A stretch of 46,226 bases of DNA. Source: Acidimicrobiia bacterium (lineage in GTDB: Bacteria > Actinomycetota > Acidimicrobiia > Spongiisociales > UBA11373). Position numbers and translations under genes: made by a program. The stretch spans positions 1-46,226 of the forward strand of contig JBBDWO010000001.1 of the NCBI GenBank assembly GCA_040902765.1, given 5' to 3'. This document shows positions 1 through 7,843 of this stretch, in pieces. Within the stretch, counting starts at the first letter, position 1, and every line of letters begins with the position of its first letter. The notes beneath the pieces were generated by a model that was given only the letters and a program-made list of their open reading frames with translations, had not been told where the DNA came from and made no database searches.

Positions 1-62
1 ATTGCGAATTGCGAATTGCGAATTGCGAATTGCGAATTGCGAATTGCGAATTGCGAATTGCG
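1..62. repeat. Tandem heptamer array (ATTGCGA)n
   Basis: The window opens inside an array of ATTGCGA units, eight full copies and a partial ninth with no mismatch. It probably continues to the left of the window. A second short array with unit GCTGGTA follows at 87-107. Both lie downstream of the LCP gene stop codon. They belong to the period-7 arrays seen throughout this window. Confidence 0.95.
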
Positions 63-86
63 GCTTCTCTCTCTGTGTGGCGGGTC

Positions 87-107
87 GCTGGTAGCTGGTA
101 GCTGGCG
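87..107. repeat. Tandem heptamer array (GCTGGTA)3
   Basis: Two exact GCTGGTA units and one variant end just before the stop codon of the minus-strand LCP gene. The unit is the reverse complement of a rotation of CTACCAG, the heptamer of the array at 33993-34045, so the same heptamer family recurs 34 kb away. Confidence 0.8.
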
Positions 108-113
108 GCTCGA

Positions 114-1337
114 TCAGCCGCCGGGCGGCTGATCGAAGAACCCATCATCCAAGTCCCTGAACATCTCCTCGGAGCGGGTCTCGTCGAGGACCACGACCGA
201 GGCGCCTCCCCGGGTGGTGACCGTTCCGAGCAGGACCTTGTTCTCGACCGTGGCCGGATCCACGACGAATCCGGCGGCGCCGAGGGTGAGCAGGTTGCCG
301 GGGCTCAGGTTGGTCCAGGTGTGACGGGTGAGGATCGACAACAGCTCGGGGAGTCGGGTGATGTCCCCACCGGCGATCTCGCCGAGAGCGGCGAGCATCA
401 CCACACCCTGATGGCCGGATCGGGTGAAGTCGCCGCCGGGAATGCTGCGGATTCGGCTGAAGGCCAGCGCCGCCTCCCCCCACAGCCGCTGGGTGCCGGA
501 GAACAGGTTGGCTTCGGCTCGCCAGTCGTTCATCCGGTAGGGCACGTCCACCACGACGCCACCGAAGTCGTTTACAAGCCGGATGAACCCGAGGAACCCG
601 GTCAGCAGGTAGCCGTCGATGGGGAGACCACTCAGTTCGGCGGCGATGTCCACCATCTCCTCGGTGTGGCGGTCGGAGAGGGCGTTGACGTGGGTGAACT
701 TGTCCGTGCCGTACGACGCCTGCACATAGGCATCGCGGGGAAAGCCGAGGACCGCCCCGCGTGCCTCGGAGAGATTCGCGGAGAGGATGTGGATGCTGTC
801 GGCTCGGAACAGCTCCTGGGACTGGCCGGGCCGGGCGTCGGTACCGACGACCAGTAGATGGCGCACCGGCTCTCCGTACCAGGCGTCCATGTCGAACCGG
901 GGCAGGTGTGCCCCGACCACCTTCCATCCGCTCCCATCGTCGGCGAGCAGGACGATGTCGTCGTCGGCCGTGGCGACCCCGACCCGGCCCAGCTCTTTCT
1001 CGAGCTCGGCCGTCACGAGGGTGGCCTCGACGGCGAGGTGTCGGTCGGGTTCCAGGGCACCGACCGCCTCCAGCAGGCCACTCGGGATGTCGGGCTCGGC
1101 GAGGGTCCGATCGCCGAGCCAGCCGTAGAAGGCGGCCAGGGCCGGGCGGGCGTTCGGATCTCCGTCGAGGGCGACGTCGATGATGTACGCCTCTCGCTGC
1201 GGCGGCAGCGACGTCGTCGTGGACGACGCCGCGGTCGCGGTGGTGGTTGTCACCGGGTCCTCGGCGGCCGGGCTGTTGCACGCGGCGACCACGGCGAGAG
1301 CGAGGACGGCAGTCAGGGCGCGGCGAAAGGTGCTCAT
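114..1337 (-). CDS. LytR-CpsA-Psr (LCP) family lipoprotein, cell-wall glycopolymer ligase
   Basis: A 407-residue protein. LCP proteins transfer polyprenyl-phosphate-linked glycopolymers to peptidoglycan on the outer face of the membrane. The N-terminus (FRRALTAVLALAVVAAC) is a lipoprotein signal with the lipobox cysteine at residue 20, followed by a Thr/Ser-rich linker. The LCP domain occupies the C-terminal two thirds and shows the family hallmarks: GTDAR, RADS, a PRD motif, KFTHVNA, the DGYLLTGFLGF helix and FSRIRSIPGGDFTRSGHQ. Most LCP proteins are anchored by a transmembrane helix, so lipid anchoring is somewhat unusual. I chose the ATG at 1337 rather than the upstream one at 1379, because it begins the signal peptide and lies 11 nt after a TAGGGT -10 box. 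The gene is divergent from trkA. The exact polymer substrate cannot be read from sequence. Confidence 0.9.
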   Translation of the reverse strand: MSTFRRALTAVLALAVVAACNSPAAEDPVTTTTATAASSTTTSLPPQREAYIIDVALDGDPNARPALAAFYGWLGDRTLAEPDIPSGLLEAVGALEPDRHLAVEATLVTAELEKELGRVGVATADDDIVLLADDGSGWKVVGAHLPRFDMDAWYGEPVRHLLVVGTDARPGQSQELFRADSIHILSANLSEARGAVLGFPRDAYVQASYGTDKFTHVNALSDRHTEEMVDIAAELSGLPIDGYLLTGFLGFIRLVNDFGGVVVDVPYRMNDWRAEANLFSGTQRLWGEAALAFSRIRSIPGGDFTRSGHQGVVMLAALGEIAGGDITRLPELLSILTRHTWTNLSPGNLLTLGAAGFVVDPATVENKVLLGTVTTRGGASVVVLDETRSEEMFRDLDDGFFDQPPGG

Positions 1338-1348
1338 GAGCGGACGGA

Positions 1349-1354
1349 ACCCTA
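1349..1354 (-). promoter_or_regulatory. Putative -10 box (TAGGGT) of the LCP gene
   Basis: On the minus strand TAGGGT is preceded by CCGG and lies 11 nt before the ATG at 1337. The same CCGGTAGGGT string precedes radA at 43370-43379. The expected transcription start is about 4 nt before the start codon, so the mRNA would have almost no leader. Confidence 0.5.
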
Positions 1355-1400
1355 CCGGCCCGGAACCGCTACGAGCCACAGGGCGTCGGCGGGGCAGGGC

Positions 1401-1406
1401 TAGGCT
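1401..1406 (+). promoter_or_regulatory. Putative -10 box (TAGGCT) of the trk operon
   Basis: TAGGCT lies 31 nt before the trkA ATG. A GAGG ribosome-binding site is present at 1430-1433, so this transcript would carry a short leader. The divergent LCP promoter is about 50 bp away, so the two could share regulation. Confidence 0.45.
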
Positions 1407-1437
1407 CGGTCGGTCAGCGCCCGCTGCGTGAGGTCAT

Positions 1438-2763
1438 ATGAGGATCGTCATCGTCGGGGCCGGAGCCGTCGGCTCGTATCTCGCCGAACGCCTTGCCACC
1501 GAAGGCCAGGACGTGGTCGTCGTCGAGTCGAATCCCGCTCGGGCGGAGGAACTCCAGGCGTCGGTCGACTGCATGGTGGTCACCGCCAACGGTGCCAGCT
1601 CGCAGGCGCTCGAGGATGCCGGCTTGTCGGGCGCCGACCTGCTGATCGCGGTCACCTCGTCGGATGCGGTCAACATCCTCGCCTGCCAGGCAGCGGCGCG
1701 GATCGGCGTCCGCACGAGGGTTGCTCGGGTCGAGGATCCCACCCTGCGTGAGGACCTGGAATTGCACGGCGTCAGCGTGGTCATCGACCCGGTCGAGGCC
1801 CTCACCCGCGAGCTGCTGCTGCTCGCCCGGCGCGGTGGGGTCTCCGAGGTGGTCGAGTTCGCCGACGGGCAGATCGGCCTGTACGGCGGGTACGTCCAGC
1901 CGGGTGCCCCGCTCGACGGGAGCAGCCTGGCCGAGCTCCGCACCAGGGTGAAGGGGTGGGACTGGATCGTGGCCGCCCTCGTCCGCGACGACAAGACGAT
2001 CATCGCTCGGGGTGACTCGGCCTTGCAGTCCGGCGACCACGTGTTGGTGGTGACCAGCCAGGGCGCCGAGGAGGCGCTCACCCTCATGGGGGTGGAGGAG
2101 CATCGGGCGAAGAAGGTCTTCGTGCTCGGGGCCACCCGTCTGGCCACAATGACCGCAGAGGCGCTGGTGCAGGCGGGGGTCCACACGGTGCTCGTCGACA
2201 GCGAGGCGGAGCGGTTCGGGGACCTGGCCGCCAAGTACGACCGCCTGGTGGTGGTCAAGGGGGACCCGACCGACCCGGAGGTGCTGGCATCCGAGGGCAT
2301 CGCCAACGCCGACGTCGTCTTCGGGCTGTCGGGCTGGGACGAGGTGAACATCCTCGGCTGCATGGTGGCCAAGGCGCTCGGTGTGCACACGGTCGTCTCA
2401 CGATTCCACAACCTCGCCTACGTCGGTCTGCTCGCCGGGCACGGCATCGACGCCGGCGTCTCGACTCGACTCGCCGCCGCCAATGAGATCCTGCGGCTGG
2501 TGCGGCGTGGAACGATCCACTCGGTGATCACCTTTCAAGACACAGATGCCGAAGCCATCGAACTCCAGGTCGGACCGTCGAGCGACGCCGTGGGCAAGAT
2601 GCTGAGCGACGTCGGACTCCCGAAGGCGGCGATCATCGGGGGGATCGTGCGCGGTAAACGCGCCTTCATCCCGCACGGCGACACGGTGGTCGAAGCGGGC
2701 GACCGACTCATAGCCGTCGCCCTCCCCAAGGCGATCCCCGCCGTCGAGAGGCTGTTCGGGTGA
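1438..2763 (+). CDS. trkA: Trk K+ uptake regulatory subunit TrkA (two RCK domains)
   Basis: A 441-residue cytoplasmic protein that gates the TrkH channel by binding nucleotides. It has the duplicated TrkA architecture: a Rossmann TrkA-N domain with a GxGxxG motif (IVIVGAGAVGSYLA, residues 3-16), a TrkA-C domain, a second TrkA-N domain starting near residue 225 (KVFVLGATRLATMTAEAL), and a second TrkA-C ending in GDRLIAVALPKAIPAVERLFG. The second Rossmann has GATRLA in place of GxGxxG, so its nucleotide site may be altered. The length agrees with the roughly 450-460 residues of two-domain TrkA proteins. The ATG follows GAGG by 4 nt. trkH begins 16 nt after the stop, which indicates one operon. 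Confidence 0.95.
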   Translation: MRIVIVGAGAVGSYLAERLATEGQDVVVVESNPARAEELQASVDCMVVTANGASSQALEDAGLSGADLLIAVTSSDAVNILACQAAARIGVRTRVARVEDPTLREDLELHGVSVVIDPVEALTRELLLLARRGGVSEVVEFADGQIGLYGGYVQPGAPLDGSSLAELRTRVKGWDWIVAALVRDDKTIIARGDSALQSGDHVLVVTSQGAEEALTLMGVEEHRAKKVFVLGATRLATMTAEALVQAGVHTVLVDSEAERFGDLAAKYDRLVVVKGDPTDPEVLASEGIANADVVFGLSGWDEVNILGCMVAKALGVHTVVSRFHNLAYVGLLAGHGIDAGVSTRLAAANEILRLVRRGTIHSVITFQDTDAEAIELQVGPSSDAVGKMLSDVGLPKAAIIGGIVRGKRAFIPHGDTVVEAGDRLIAVALPKAIPAVERLFG

Positions 2764-2779
2764 CCGCGGCGGAGACCTG

Positions 2780-4228
2780 ATGTCACTGCGGCGCCTCGTG
2801 TTCATCGTCGCCGCCGTCGTCGAGGGAACGGCCGCCGCCATGCTCACCGCTTCGGTCGTCGCCATCGTCTACCGGGAGTGGGACGAGGCGCTGTCGATCA
2901 CAGTGGGTGCCGTCGTGGTGCTGGTCCTCGCCGACCTGGTCCGGAGGGGCGCGGCGCGTACCGGGGAGCTCACCATGCGCGAGGGGTTCGCCGCCGTTGG
3001 GTTGTCCTGGTGTGCCATGGTGGCCGTGGGGACTATCCCGTTTCTCGTGACCGGCACCGTCGGCGGGTTCACCGAGATCTTCTTCGAGACCGCGTCGGGG
3101 TTCACCACGACCGGGGCTTCGGTGATTGCGACCCCCGAAGTTCTGTCGCGCTCGGTCCTGTGGTGGCGGGCCCTCACGCAATGGATTGGAGGCATGGGCA
3201 TCATCGTCCTGTCCATCGCCATCCTCCCGCTGCTCGGTGTCGGTGGCATGCAGTTGGCCAGGGCCGAGTATCCGGGAGGTCAGCCCGACCGCTTGACTCC
3301 TCGATTTAGGGAGACGGCGAAGCGCCTGTGGCTGGTTTACGCCGCGTTGACCGCGGCAGCGGCCGTGGCCTATGCCGTCGCCGGGATGGGAGTGTTCGAC
3401 GCGCTCACCCATTCTTTCACGACCTTGTCGACCGGTGGGTTCAGCACGAGCAGCTCGTCACTCGCCGGATTCAGCGTGTCGGTGCAGTGGGTGGCGATCG
3501 TGTTCATGACGATGAGTGGCGCGTCGTTCGCGCTTCACCTGCGGGCGCTGAAGCGGCCTACCGAGTACCTCCGAAGCGCCGAGCTCCGGCTGTACGGCAT
3601 GGTCACGGCGGCGGCGGCGGCGTTGGTCATCGTCGGCACCTGGGGTGGTGCGCCGGTCGACACCATCAGGAGCGGCCTCTTCAGCGTTGTGTCCCTGGTC
3701 ACCACGACCGGGTACGGCGTGGCCGACTGGAACCTGTGGAGCGGGGGTCTTCAGGTCCTCGTGGTGGGCCTCATGTTCGTGGGGGGAATGGCCGGGTCCA
3801 CGGCGGGGTCGATCAAGGTGTACCGACTGGGCATCCTCTATCAGAGTTCGCGGGCGGATATGCGGCGACTGATCCATCCTCGGGGCGTCTTCGTCACGCG
3901 GCTCGGCCATCAGCAGGTTCCCGACAGGGTCGCCGAGAGCGTCCAGTCGTTCTTCATCCTCTACATGTTCCTGTTCATGACCGGGACGTTGTTGTTCGCG
4001 GCCATCGAGTCTTTGGCAGGCGTGCAGGTGGACTTGGCGACGTCGGTGTCGGCAGTCGCCACTTCGATTGGGAACATCGGCCCGGGCCTTGCCGCGGTGG
4101 GGCCTACTGATACCTTCGCCAGCGTCCCGACCGCCGGCAAGTGGCTCCTCTCATTCCTGATGATCGTGGGGCGCCTCGAGATCTTCCCGATCGTGTTGCT
4201 GTTCACCAGGGAGATGTGGCGGCGATAG
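2780..4228 (+). CDS. trkH: Trk K+ uptake channel subunit TrkH
   Basis: A 482-residue polytopic membrane protein that forms the K+-translocating pore of the Trk system. Four M1-P-M2 repeats are visible through their pore loops: TASGFTTTGASV, TTLSTGGFSTSSS, SLVTTTGYGVADWN and TSIGNIGPGLAAVGP. Each contains the conserved glycine of the SKT family filter. The C-terminus, MIVGRLEIFPIVLLFTREMW, is typical. The order trkA-trkH in one operon gives channel and gating ring together. The stop codon is 2 nt before the ATG of the pyrophosphatase-like gene, so the next gene is very probably co-transcribed. Confidence 0.95.
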   Translation: MSLRRLVFIVAAVVEGTAAAMLTASVVAIVYREWDEALSITVGAVVVLVLADLVRRGAARTGELTMREGFAAVGLSWCAMVAVGTIPFLVTGTVGGFTEIFFETASGFTTTGASVIATPEVLSRSVLWWRALTQWIGGMGIIVLSIAILPLLGVGGMQLARAEYPGGQPDRLTPRFRETAKRLWLVYAALTAAAAVAYAVAGMGVFDALTHSFTTLSTGGFSTSSSSLAGFSVSVQWVAIVFMTMSGASFALHLRALKRPTEYLRSAELRLYGMVTAAAAALVIVGTWGGAPVDTIRSGLFSVVSLVTTTGYGVADWNLWSGGLQVLVVGLMFVGGMAGSTAGSIKVYRLGILYQSSRADMRRLIHPRGVFVTRLGHQQVPDRVAESVQSFFILYMFLFMTGTLLFAAIESLAGVQVDLATSVSAVATSIGNIGPGLAAVGPTDTFASVPTAGKWLLSFLMIVGRLEIFPIVLLFTREMWRR

Positions 4229-4230
4229 GG

Positions 4231-6291
4231 ATGGCCGATCTCGCCACCGCCGTGCCCTTCCTGTGGGTGCTGGTCGCCGTCGGCATCCTCGCCGTCGGTG
4301 CCGCGCTCGTCCACGCCGTTCGGCTGGGCACGGGAGCCGACCGGGACACGACGACACCTGACGCCGCGGTGCGTCACGGCGTCGCTCGAGTGGTCGGCCG
4401 ACAACGGGTGCTCGCGCTGGCGATCGGCGCCGCCGTGGTCGCGGCGCTGATCCTGCTCGCTGGCGGTACCGCCCCTTGGTGGTCCCTGGGTTCCTACCTG
4501 GCGGGAGCCGGGGCCGCGCTCGGTGTCGGCGGCGGTGTCGTCGCCGTGACCGCGCACAGTCCCCGCCGCACTGCGGACGCGGCCCGCGACCGCGGGTCGG
4601 TAGCGGCGATGGCGGTCGCGGCAGGGGGAGGTACGGGCGCCGCTCTGATCCTCGTTGGCGTCGCCTCCACCATGCTGGCCGGCGGCTACCTGATCGCTGA
4701 CGCCGCCCTGTCGCTGCCGGAGGTGTGGCGTCTGCTGGTGCCCGCAGGGCTCGGGGTGTCGACGGTGGCCATCGTCGCCCGAGTCGGCAGCGGCGTCTTC
4801 GCCAAGAGCACCGATGTGGCGTCCCACACGACGAGTCGGCTCGAGGCGAGAGGCGCCGACCGCTACGGGCGCAACCCGGTCACGATCGCCGATCTCGTGG
4901 GGGACTCGCTGGCGGGCACGAACGGCGCCGCCATCGATCTGCTCGACACCCTGTTCATATCGGTGGCGGCAACGACAGTGCTGGCTTGGGACCTCTCCGG
5001 AGGCCCGTCAGTCACGCTGTGGGCGGTGCTGCTGCCGCTGGTGGTCGCCGGCTCTGGGATCGTCGGGTCGTTCCTGGCGACGCTCGTCGTCCGCACTCGC
5101 GGGAGCCATCTGTCGGCGACGCTGCGACTCGGTCCGGCGGTATGTGGTGCCTACGTGCTCGTCGTTGGGTACGCCTACCTCCGATGGCCGCTGGTCGATA
5201 CGCCGGGAACGATCGACCCCTGGGGCGCCTTCGCCAGCACGGCGTGTGGCGTGGTAGTCGGCATCGGCATCGGCCACCTCTCGGAGCTGTTCACCAGCGA
5301 CCGCTGGCGGCAGGTGAAGAACCTCGCCCGTGAGGCAGACCGGGGGGCGGCTCCAGTAGTTCTCGCCGGTGTGGTGGACGGGCTGCGCACCTCCGTGATC
5401 CTGGTGGCGGTCCTCGGTGGCGGTGTGGCCGTCGCCTTCTGGGGTGGGGAAGCCATGGTGGAGGGTGGCGGGGCCTACGGGGTGGCTCTGGGCGCGGTGG
5501 CCGCGGCGGCGTCGCTGGGGGTGATCGCACGGGTCGCTGCCTTCGGGCCCGTGGCCGACACCGCACGCGGGATTGCTGACATGACCGGCATGCCGGTGGA
5601 GGCCCGCGAGGTGGCGTCCGCCCTGGACTCCCTAGGCAACGCCGTCGCCGGGATGGTGCGGGGGTTCTCCCTCGGCGCCGGAGGCTGGGCGGCGGTGGCG
5701 GCGATCCTGGCATTGCACCGGACGGCGGACATCGGCGCGGTCGACCTGTTCCGTCCGCTCGCCCTCGGGTCCCTGCTCGTCGGAGCCGCGGTCCCGATGG
5801 TGGTCGCCGCCTCGGCGATGCGTTCGGTGACCGCGACCGCCGCATCGATCGTGGACGAAGCCGGACGCCGGGTCGCCGGGCAGCGCGGTCGCCGGAAGAC
5901 CCGTACTCCGGTCGACGAGGTGTGGTGCGTCGACCTGGCGGCCGCCGCCGCCCACCGGGCGGTGGTGCTGCCGATCTCGCTGGCCGTGGTCCTGCCGATC
6001 GGGCTCGGTTTATTCGACGTGGCTGCGCTCGCCGCCCTCCTCGTCGGGGGCCTCGTGAGCGGGCTGTTGCTCGCCGCATTCTTGGCGTCATCGGGAGGAT
6101 CGTGGGACAACGCTCGCAAGCTCGTCGAGGCCGGCGCCTACGGAGGGCGCGGCTCCGACGCCGACCTGGCCACCAGCGTGGGAGACGCCGTCGGGGATCC
6201 GTTCAAGGACGCCGCGATGCCGGCGGTGCTGGTGGTGGTCAAGGGTTTGGCGATCGCGGCGCTCGCCTTCTTGCCCGCGTTCCTCGGGTGA
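4231..6291 (+). CDS. Divergent membrane pyrophosphatase (HppA) homologue with altered active-site motifs
   Basis: A 686-residue, multi-spanning membrane protein. The fold is clearly that of the membrane proton/sodium-pumping pyrophosphatases: FAKSTDV (residues 190-196), RNPVTIADLVGD (214-225), AFGPVADTARGIADMTGMP, DSLGNAVAGMVRGFSLG, SGGSWDNARKLVEAGAYGG and VGDAVGDPFKDAAMP all align with HppA motifs. Several residues conserved in the family as I know it are changed. The DVGADLVGK segment reads DVASHTTSR, so an Asp is His199 and the Lys is Arg203. NVGDNVGD reads LVGDSLAG, losing one Asp at Gly229, and GNTT becomes GNAV. The C-terminal catalytic aspartates and the DPFKD lysine are kept. I infer a paralogue with altered or lost PPi hydrolysis, perhaps a Trk-associated ion-coupling partner. 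The ATG at 4231 starts the first hydrophobic segment; an in-frame start at 4141 would overlap trkH by 88 nt. Confidence 0.82.
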   Translation: MADLATAVPFLWVLVAVGILAVGAALVHAVRLGTGADRDTTTPDAAVRHGVARVVGRQRVLALAIGAAVVAALILLAGGTAPWWSLGSYLAGAGAALGVGGGVVAVTAHSPRRTADAARDRGSVAAMAVAAGGGTGAALILVGVASTMLAGGYLIADAALSLPEVWRLLVPAGLGVSTVAIVARVGSGVFAKSTDVASHTTSRLEARGADRYGRNPVTIADLVGDSLAGTNGAAIDLLDTLFISVAATTVLAWDLSGGPSVTLWAVLLPLVVAGSGIVGSFLATLVVRTRGSHLSATLRLGPAVCGAYVLVVGYAYLRWPLVDTPGTIDPWGAFASTACGVVVGIGIGHLSELFTSDRWRQVKNLAREADRGAAPVVLAGVVDGLRTSVILVAVLGGGVAVAFWGGEAMVEGGGAYGVALGAVAAAASLGVIARVAAFGPVADTARGIADMTGMPVEAREVASALDSLGNAVAGMVRGFSLGAGGWAAVAAILALHRTADIGAVDLFRPLALGSLLVGAAVPMVVAASAMRSVTATAASIVDEAGRRVAGQRGRRKTRTPVDEVWCVDLAAAAAHRAVVLPISLAVVLPIGLGLFDVAALAALLVGGLVSGLLLAAFLASSGGSWDNARKLVEAGAYGGRGSDADLATSVGDAVGDPFKDAAMPAVLVVVKGLAIAALAFLPAFLG

Positions 6292-6317
6292 TCGAACACG
6301 AGCACCGAACGCAGCCG

Positions 6318-6323
6318 TAGGCT
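6318..6323 (+). promoter_or_regulatory. Putative -10 box (TAGGCT) giving a leaderless transcript
   Basis: TAGGCT is followed after 6 nt by the ATG at 6330, so transcription would start at or next to the start codon. This argues for the ATG rather than the in-frame GTG at 6324. Confidence 0.5.
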
Positions 6324-6329
6324 GTGGGC

Positions 6330-6548
6330 ATGGAGTTGTCGATCCTGGCCGGTCAGCAGGACGGAGGCTTCACGCTTCCTTCAGATCCCGGTGCCGCCGC
6401 GGTGTGGGGAATCACGCTGGCGGTCATCGTGGGTCTCTACCTGCTCGTGAAGAGGACACGCCGGCGCGCCGACGAGGCGTTCCGTGAGCGGATCGCTCGC
6501 CGCGACTCGCCGCGGGACCGGACCGAAGATCCGAGAGACGAGGGGTGA
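6330..6548 (+). CDS. Small single-pass membrane protein of unknown function
   Basis: A 72-residue protein not assigned to a family. A short N-terminal part rich in Gly and Asp is followed by one hydrophobic helix (WGITLAVIVGLYLLVK, about residues 27-42). The tail is strongly charged and Arg/Asp/Glu-rich (RRRADEAFRERIARRD), predicted to be cytoplasmic. It lies 38 nt after the pyrophosphatase-like gene, with its own TAGGCT box, and 25 nt before the histidine phosphatase. It may be a small regulatory or assembly subunit, but nothing in the sequence proves this. Confidence 0.65.
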   Translation: MELSILAGQQDGGFTLPSDPGAAAVWGITLAVIVGLYLLVKRTRRRADEAFRERIARRDSPRDRTEDPRDEG

Positions 6549-6573
6549 TCTTGGCCACCGCAGGAGGGCGTGG

Positions 6574-7773
6574 ATGAGGCGCGTCACCCTCATCCGCCAC
6601 GCCGAGACCGACGCCAACGCCGCCGGGGTGTGGCAGGGCCGGAGTTCCACGGCGCTGAGCGAGACCGGCCGTCTTCAAGCGAAACGTCTGCGCGAGGATT
6701 TGGCCCGGATCGAGCCGACCCGGGCCGTCGCCTCCGATCTGTCCCGGACCCTCGAGACCGCCGAGGTGGCCGGTCTGGAGGTGACTCCCGACCCGCGATG
6801 GCGCGAGATGGACATCGGTCGGTGGGAGGGCCTCACCCGCGACGAGGTCGCCCGCCGCTACCCCGAGGAGATGGACACGCTGCGTCGTGGCGGGGACGTG
6901 CGGATGGGCGGCGGCGAGACCTGGTCCGACCTCGCCGAGCGGGTCCGAGCGGTGTTCACCGACCTGGTCGACTCGATGCTCGACGGTGAGCACGCCGTGG
7001 TGATCACCCATGGCGGGGTGATCCACACCTTGGTCGCCGCCCTCGTCGGGACGCCGGTGGGCACCGGAGTGGCACCGATCGATCGGGTCCGCAACGCCTC
7101 GATGACCGATCTGCTGATCGACGAGCGCATCGTTCTGGACCGCTTCAACGCCGGCGGCGACTCCGACGTGGTGCCTGAGGAGCGCACCAGCGTCGTCCTC
7201 ATCAGGCACGGCGAGTCGGAAGCCAACCTCCGCGGCGAGTGGCACGGCCGTACCGACGGCCCGCTCTCCGAGCTGGGCCTCCGTCAGGCAGAAGGCCTCG
7301 TGTCCCGGGTACCGCCGGTGCACGGTGTCTACTCGTCGCCGCTGGCCCGTGCCCGGGGAACCGCCGGCCCGCTCGCTGCCTCCCTGGGCCTGGACATCGC
7401 AGCGCACCCGGGGCTCGCCGAGATGGACATCGGCGAATGGGAGGGCATGACCTACGAGGAGATCCTGGAGGTGTGCGCCGAGTTGATGGGAACCATCCGG
7501 CGTGACTTCGTCGACCTCCCGCGGGGGCACACCGGCGAGACCATGGCCGCCACCGCGGCACGCGGCCGGGCCGCCGTGGACGAGATCGCCCGCCGACATC
7601 AGGGACAGCGCGTAGCGGTGGTCACCCACGGCATGCTCATCAGGGCCCTGGTGGGCGACGTGCTGGGAGTCGGCTGGCCCGGTTCCGAGTCACTCGCCAT
7701 CCCCTCGAACGCGTCGGTGACCCACCTCCGGTTCGCCGCGAGGGGCCCGGTGCTCGTGGACTACAACGTATGA
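6574..7773 (+). CDS. Tandem histidine phosphatase (two phosphoglycerate mutase-like domains)
   Basis: A 399-residue protein with two complete histidine-phosphatase domains in a row. Domain 1 has the LIRHAETDANAAGVWQGR motif at residues 5-22, an REMDIGRWEG segment and the second histidine in VVITHGG. Domain 2 begins near residue 209 with LIRHGESEANLRGEWHGR, then AEMDIGEWEG and VVTHGM. Both keep the phospho-accepting RH and the distal H, so both could be active. Substrates of this superfamily range from phosphosugars to nucleotides and cannot be chosen here. A GGAGGG site 6 nt upstream fixes the ATG at 6574; an in-frame start at 6484 would lie inside the previous gene. The stop codon is followed by a heptamer array. 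Confidence 0.88.
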   Translation: MRRVTLIRHAETDANAAGVWQGRSSTALSETGRLQAKRLREDLARIEPTRAVASDLSRTLETAEVAGLEVTPDPRWREMDIGRWEGLTRDEVARRYPEEMDTLRRGGDVRMGGGETWSDLAERVRAVFTDLVDSMLDGEHAVVITHGGVIHTLVAALVGTPVGTGVAPIDRVRNASMTDLLIDERIVLDRFNAGGDSDVVPEERTSVVLIRHGESEANLRGEWHGRTDGPLSELGLRQAEGLVSRVPPVHGVYSSPLARARGTAGPLAASLGLDIAAHPGLAEMDIGEWEGMTYEEILEVCAELMGTIRRDFVDLPRGHTGETMAATAARGRAAVDEIARRHQGQRVAVVTHGMLIRALVGDVLGVGWPGSESLAIPSNASVTHLRFAARGPVLVDYNV

Positions 7774-7776
7774 GGA

Positions 7777-7811
7777 GCCAGTTGCCAGTTGCCAGTCGCC
7801 AGTCACCAGCT
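7777..7811. repeat. Tandem heptamer array (GCCAGTT/GCCAGTC)
   Basis: Five degenerate 7-bp units (GCCAGTT twice, GCCAGTC twice, ACCAGCT) fill the gap between the histidine phosphatase stop and the glycosyltransferase start. Confidence 0.85.
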
Positions 7812-7843
7812 AGACGACCGCGAAGTGCCCTGGGGTGCAGTCT

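Noticed and set aside
1-62. Possible CRISPR array at the left end and at the other repeat clusters
   Set aside because: Units are 7 bp with no spacers, and no cas genes are present.
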